From contig JALOPD010000138.1 in assembly GCA_025454075.1 (NCBI GenBank), forward strand, positions 1 to 8,928: 8,928 bases of DNA, given 5' to 3'. Below the pieces are notes generated by a model. That model had not been told where the DNA came from and did no database searches. It saw nothing but the letters and a program-made list of their open reading frames with translations. A program made the position numbers and the translations under genes. The stretch is from Desulfobacterales bacterium. Its GTDB lineage: Bacteria; Desulfobacterota; Desulfobacteria; Desulfobacterales; UBA2174_A. Positions 6,436 to 8,928 of the stretch are shown one piece after another (the first letter of the stretch is position 1; each line of letters starts with the position of its first letter).

Positions 6436-8304
6436 ATGTTCAGCATCCGGCACAAACTCATGCTGGGCTTCGGCGGCCTGCTGGCGATCGTCGCGGTCAT
6501 CGGCATTATGACCATCGTGCAGATCCGGCGCCTGGGCGAGGCGATCGATGTCATTTTGCGCGAGAACTATCGCAGCGTCGTCGCCTGCCAGGAAATGAAG
6601 GAGTCGCTCGAACGCGTCGATCGCGGGGTGGTCTTCACGTTTCTGGGCGCCGATGCCGACGGGCGCCAGCAGGTCGAGGCCGGGATGAAGCAGTTCGCGC
6701 AGGCGCTGACGGTGGCGATGAGCAACATCACCCTGCCGGGGGAAGGCGACAGATCGCGCCGTCTCACCGAGGTCTTCCGCGACTATGCCGAGCTCGTCCC
6801 CCGGGTCATGGACCCGCTCCGCCCGCTCGAAGAACGGCGCCGGGACTACTTCGCCATGCTCCTGCCGCTGTTCGCGCAGATCAAGGCGCTCGCACAGGAG
6901 ATCCTTGAAATGAACCAGGCCAACATGAGCGAGGCCAACGACGCGGCCCGCTCGCTGGCCGCCTCCGCGCAAGGCCGCATGACAAGTGCCATCCTTGCCT
7001 GCGCGGTGGTGGCGGTGCTGTTCAGCCTCCTGATCCAGCGCTGGATCCTGGACCCCATCCGGCGGTTGATCGAATCGGCGAGCGACGTCCGCCGCGGCAA
7101 CCTCGATCTGGTCCTGGTGACCGACTCCAGGGACGAAATCGGGCAGTTGTCCGAGGCATTCAACTCCATGGCGGAGGGCTTGCGCACCATTCGCAGGAGC
7201 GACCGCCTGGATCTGATGCGCACGCGCCGGGCCACCGGCGAGGTATTCAAAGCACTGCCCTCGGCCATTGCGGTGCTGGACCTTGACGGGCATGTGGACG
7301 TCGCGACCGGCGAAGCCGAGCGGTTGTTCGGCTTCAAGCCCGGCGTCAACGTCGCAGACCTCGGCTACGACTGGCTGACGCCCTTGATCCGGCGAGCACT
7401 GGCAGAGGGTCGCGTGGTGGACGTCACAGCCAAGGAGGACTGCGTCCAGATTTTCGGCGACAACCGGGAATACTTCTTCGCGCCGACGGTGGTGCCCATT
7501 CAGTCTGAATCAAACCGCGAAGAGATTTCCGGCACGGCCGTTATCCTCAAGGACATGAGCCAAGTGCGCGAACAGCAGGAGCTGAAACGCAGCGCGGTCA
7601 CGACCGTGTCTCATCAGTTGCGCAATCCCCTGACCTCGATCCGCATGTCCATCCACTTGCTGCTTGAGGAGACGCTGGGTCCGCTGCAACCAAAACAGGT
7701 GGAACTGCTGATCGCCGGCCGGGAGGAATGTGAACGGCTGACCGGCATCGTGGAGGAACTGCTTGACCTGAACCGCATGGAAACCGGAAAGGCCTTGCTG
7801 GATATCGAACGCATTTCACCCCATCACCTGGCCCAGGATTCCTTGGAACCGTTTCAGGTGGAAGCCAGAGACAAAGGGGTCAGTCTTGCCAATGCCGTTC
7901 CGCAGGATGCGCCGGAAGTTCTCGGCGACGCGAAGCGGCTCCAGCATGTGCTGTCCAATCTTCTCTCGAACGCCCTGCGTTTCACCCCCCCCGGAGGGGC
8001 GGTGTCCGTCAGCGCCGAGGCCGAACCGGGGATGGTGCGTTTCGCCGTTACGGACACGGGAACGGGCATCGCAGCGAACGAGGCGGGCCGGGTATTTGAG
8101 CCCTTCTATCGCGTCCCGGGCCAGGGCCAGCCATCGGGTATCGGCTTAGGCCTGGCGATTGTCCAGGAAATCATCCGAACCCACGGTGGGAGCGTCGGGG
8201 TGGACTCAACCCCCGGAAGGGGATCGACCTTCTGGTTCAATCTGCCGCAAGCCGGCACCGCTCCAGCGATGGCCGGTGATCCGGCGCGGGAGTCACGGTC
8301 ATGA
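6436..8304 (+). CDS. KinB-like membrane sensor histidine kinase (HAMP-PAS-HisKA-HATPase)
   Basis: An inner-membrane kinase expected to sense an external or membrane signal and phosphorylate a response regulator. It has 622 residues. TM1 is at about 10-29 and TM2 at about 183-201, bracketing a mostly helical periplasmic domain of about 150 residues. A HAMP linker (about 200-252) and a PAS domain (about 265-375) follow. The phospho-acceptor is H393 in VSHQLRNPLTS. The HATPase domain (about 495-604) shows an N box with N508 and N512, DTGTGI 540-545, FEPFYR 554-559 and GIGLGL 568-573, so it should be active. The start at 6436 has AGGTGGAG upstream and a sigma-54 promoter ahead of it. The domain order resembles Pseudomonas KinB, the partner of AlgB, which fits the AlgB-like regulator at 1-1355. 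It is not KdpD itself: the ATP-binding KdpD sensor domain is the next gene. The ligand is unknown. Confidence 0.93.
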   Translation: MFSIRHKLMLGFGGLLAIVAVIGIMTIVQIRRLGEAIDVILRENYRSVVACQEMKESLERVDRGVVFTFLGADADGRQQVEAGMKQFAQALTVAMSNITLPGEGDRSRRLTEVFRDYAELVPRVMDPLRPLEERRRDYFAMLLPLFAQIKALAQEILEMNQANMSEANDAARSLAASAQGRMTSAILACAVVAVLFSLLIQRWILDPIRRLIESASDVRRGNLDLVLVTDSRDEIGQLSEAFNSMAEGLRTIRRSDRLDLMRTRRATGEVFKALPSAIAVLDLDGHVDVATGEAERLFGFKPGVNVADLGYDWLTPLIRRALAEGRVVDVTAKEDCVQIFGDNREYFFAPTVVPIQSESNREEISGTAVILKDMSQVREQQELKRSAVTTVSHQLRNPLTSIRMSIHLLLEETLGPLQPKQVELLIAGREECERLTGIVEELLDLNRMETGKALLDIERISPHHLAQDSLEPFQVEARDKGVSLANAVPQDAPEVLGDAKRLQHVLSNLLSNALRFTPPGGAVSVSAEAEPGMVRFAVTDTGTGIAANEAGRVFEPFYRVPGQGQPSGIGLGLAIVQEIIRTHGGSVGVDSTPGRGSTFWFNLPQAGTAPAMAGDPARESRS

Positions 8305-8928
8305 TCGAACACCGTGCCGATAGCTTCCTCCGTCTGGTTCGGAAAGCGCAGCGCGGTCGGCTCAAAATTTACCTAGGCTACTGCGCTGGGGTCGGGAAGA
8401 CCTACCAGATGCTCCTGGAAGCCCAGCGCTTCAGGGAAGACGGAATCGACATTGCGGTCGGACTGGTCGAAACCCATGGCCGGGAGGAAACCGAATGCCT
8501 CCTGCAGGGCCTGGAGGTGATCCCCAGGCGTCGCCTCGTGCACCGCGGCATCGAGATCCACGAGATGGACTTGGAAGCGATCATCGCACGGCGGCCCGGC
8601 TTGGTGCTGGTGGATGAACTCGCGCACACGAACGTCCCCGGCAGCCGCAATGCCAAACGTTACCAGGATGTCGAGGAAATCCTGGCGGCCGGCATCCATG
8701 TCATTTCGACCTTGAACATCCAGCATCTGGAAAGCCTGTACGACACCGTCGAGCAGGTCACCGGGGTCAAGGTGCGCGAGCGCGTACCGGACCGGGTGGT
8801 GGCCGAAGCCGACCAGATCGTCAACGTCGACATCACCACCGAAGACCTCCGGCGCCGCCTGGAGGAAGGCAAGGTCTACACGACCGAACGCATCGAGACG
8901 GCGCTCACTCACTTTTTCAGGGCGACCA
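8301..8928 (+). CDS. kdpD: KdpD N-terminal sensor domain protein (3' end beyond window)
   Basis: The visible 209 residues are the cytoplasmic N-terminal domain of KdpD, the K+/turgor sensor of Kdp systems. Walker A is GYCAGVGKT at 26-34 and Walker B VLVDELAHT at 102-110. Other signatures are LVETHGREET 55-64, VPGSR 112-116, STLNIQHLESL 136-146, the VRERVPDR motif near 158-165 and EEGKVY 188-193. The start at 8301 overlaps the kinase stop (ATGA), with GGGAG 8 bases upstream, so translation is coupled. The reading frame is open at the window end. It is therefore unknown whether this is a full KdpD with its own kinase or a short form (ATP-binding sensor with or without a universal-stress domain). 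A complete kinase lies just upstream in the same operon, so a short sensor working with that kinase is plausible; this is inference. Confidence 0.94.
   Translation, partial: MIEHRADSFLRLVRKAQRGRLKIYLGYCAGVGKTYQMLLEAQRFREDGIDIAVGLVETHGREETECLLQGLEVIPRRRLVHRGIEIHEMDLEAIIARRPGLVLVDELAHTNVPGSRNAKRYQDVEEILAAGIHVISTLNIQHLESLYDTVEQVTGVKVRERVPDRVVAEADQIVNVDITTEDLRRRLEEGKVYTTERIETALTHFFRAT

Noticed and set aside
6361..7293. 310-residue minus-strand open frame opposite the kinase
   Set aside because: It is an antisense shadow of the well-supported kinase and would also overlap its promoter.

Overview
The window holds a complete potassium-uptake (Kdp) P-type ATPase operon embedded in an unusual regulatory neighbourhood. 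The DNA is GC-rich, with tightly packed, translationally coupled genes. The protein sequences look like those of a Gram-negative bacterium of the proteobacterial or Desulfobacterota type. That placement is an impression from remembered sequences, not a measured one.

Layout. (1) Positions 1-1355 (+) carry nearly all of an NtrC/AlgB-family sigma-54-dependent response regulator; only its first few codons lie before the window. (2) Positions 1369-5991 (-) carry, in transcription order, a 27-residue membrane peptide, kdpF, kdpA, kdpB and kdpC. They are separated by 2-17 bases and meet the response regulator tail to tail. (3) Positions 5992-6435 are a 444-base divergent intergenic region with no convincing gene. 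It contains two near-consensus sigma-54 (-24/-12) promoters pointing outward, one towards kdp and one towards the kinase. Between them lie a perfect 17-bp palindrome and a degenerate copy 32 bp away, which look like enhancer sites for an NtrC-type activator. (4) Positions 6436-8304 (+) carry a KinB-like membrane sensor histidine kinase (HAMP-PAS-HisKA-HATPase). (5) Position 8301 to the window end (+) is the N-terminal sensor domain of KdpD, overlapping the kinase stop codon (ATGA) and cut off by the window edge.

How it fits together. In the classical model, kdpFABC is switched on by KdpD and the OmpR-type regulator KdpE at a sigma-70 promoter. Here no KdpE is visible. The regulator on one side and the kinase on the other resemble the AlgB/KinB pair known from pseudomonad alginate control. 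Both outward promoters are of the class that an AlgB/NtrC-type protein activates. My inference is that the KinB-like kinase and the KdpD sensor module signal to the AlgB-like regulator. That regulator would bind the central palindromes and drive both the transporter operon and its own kinase genes through RpoN. This possible sigma-54-controlled Kdp system, together with the extra small membrane peptide ahead of kdpF, is the most interesting content of the window.
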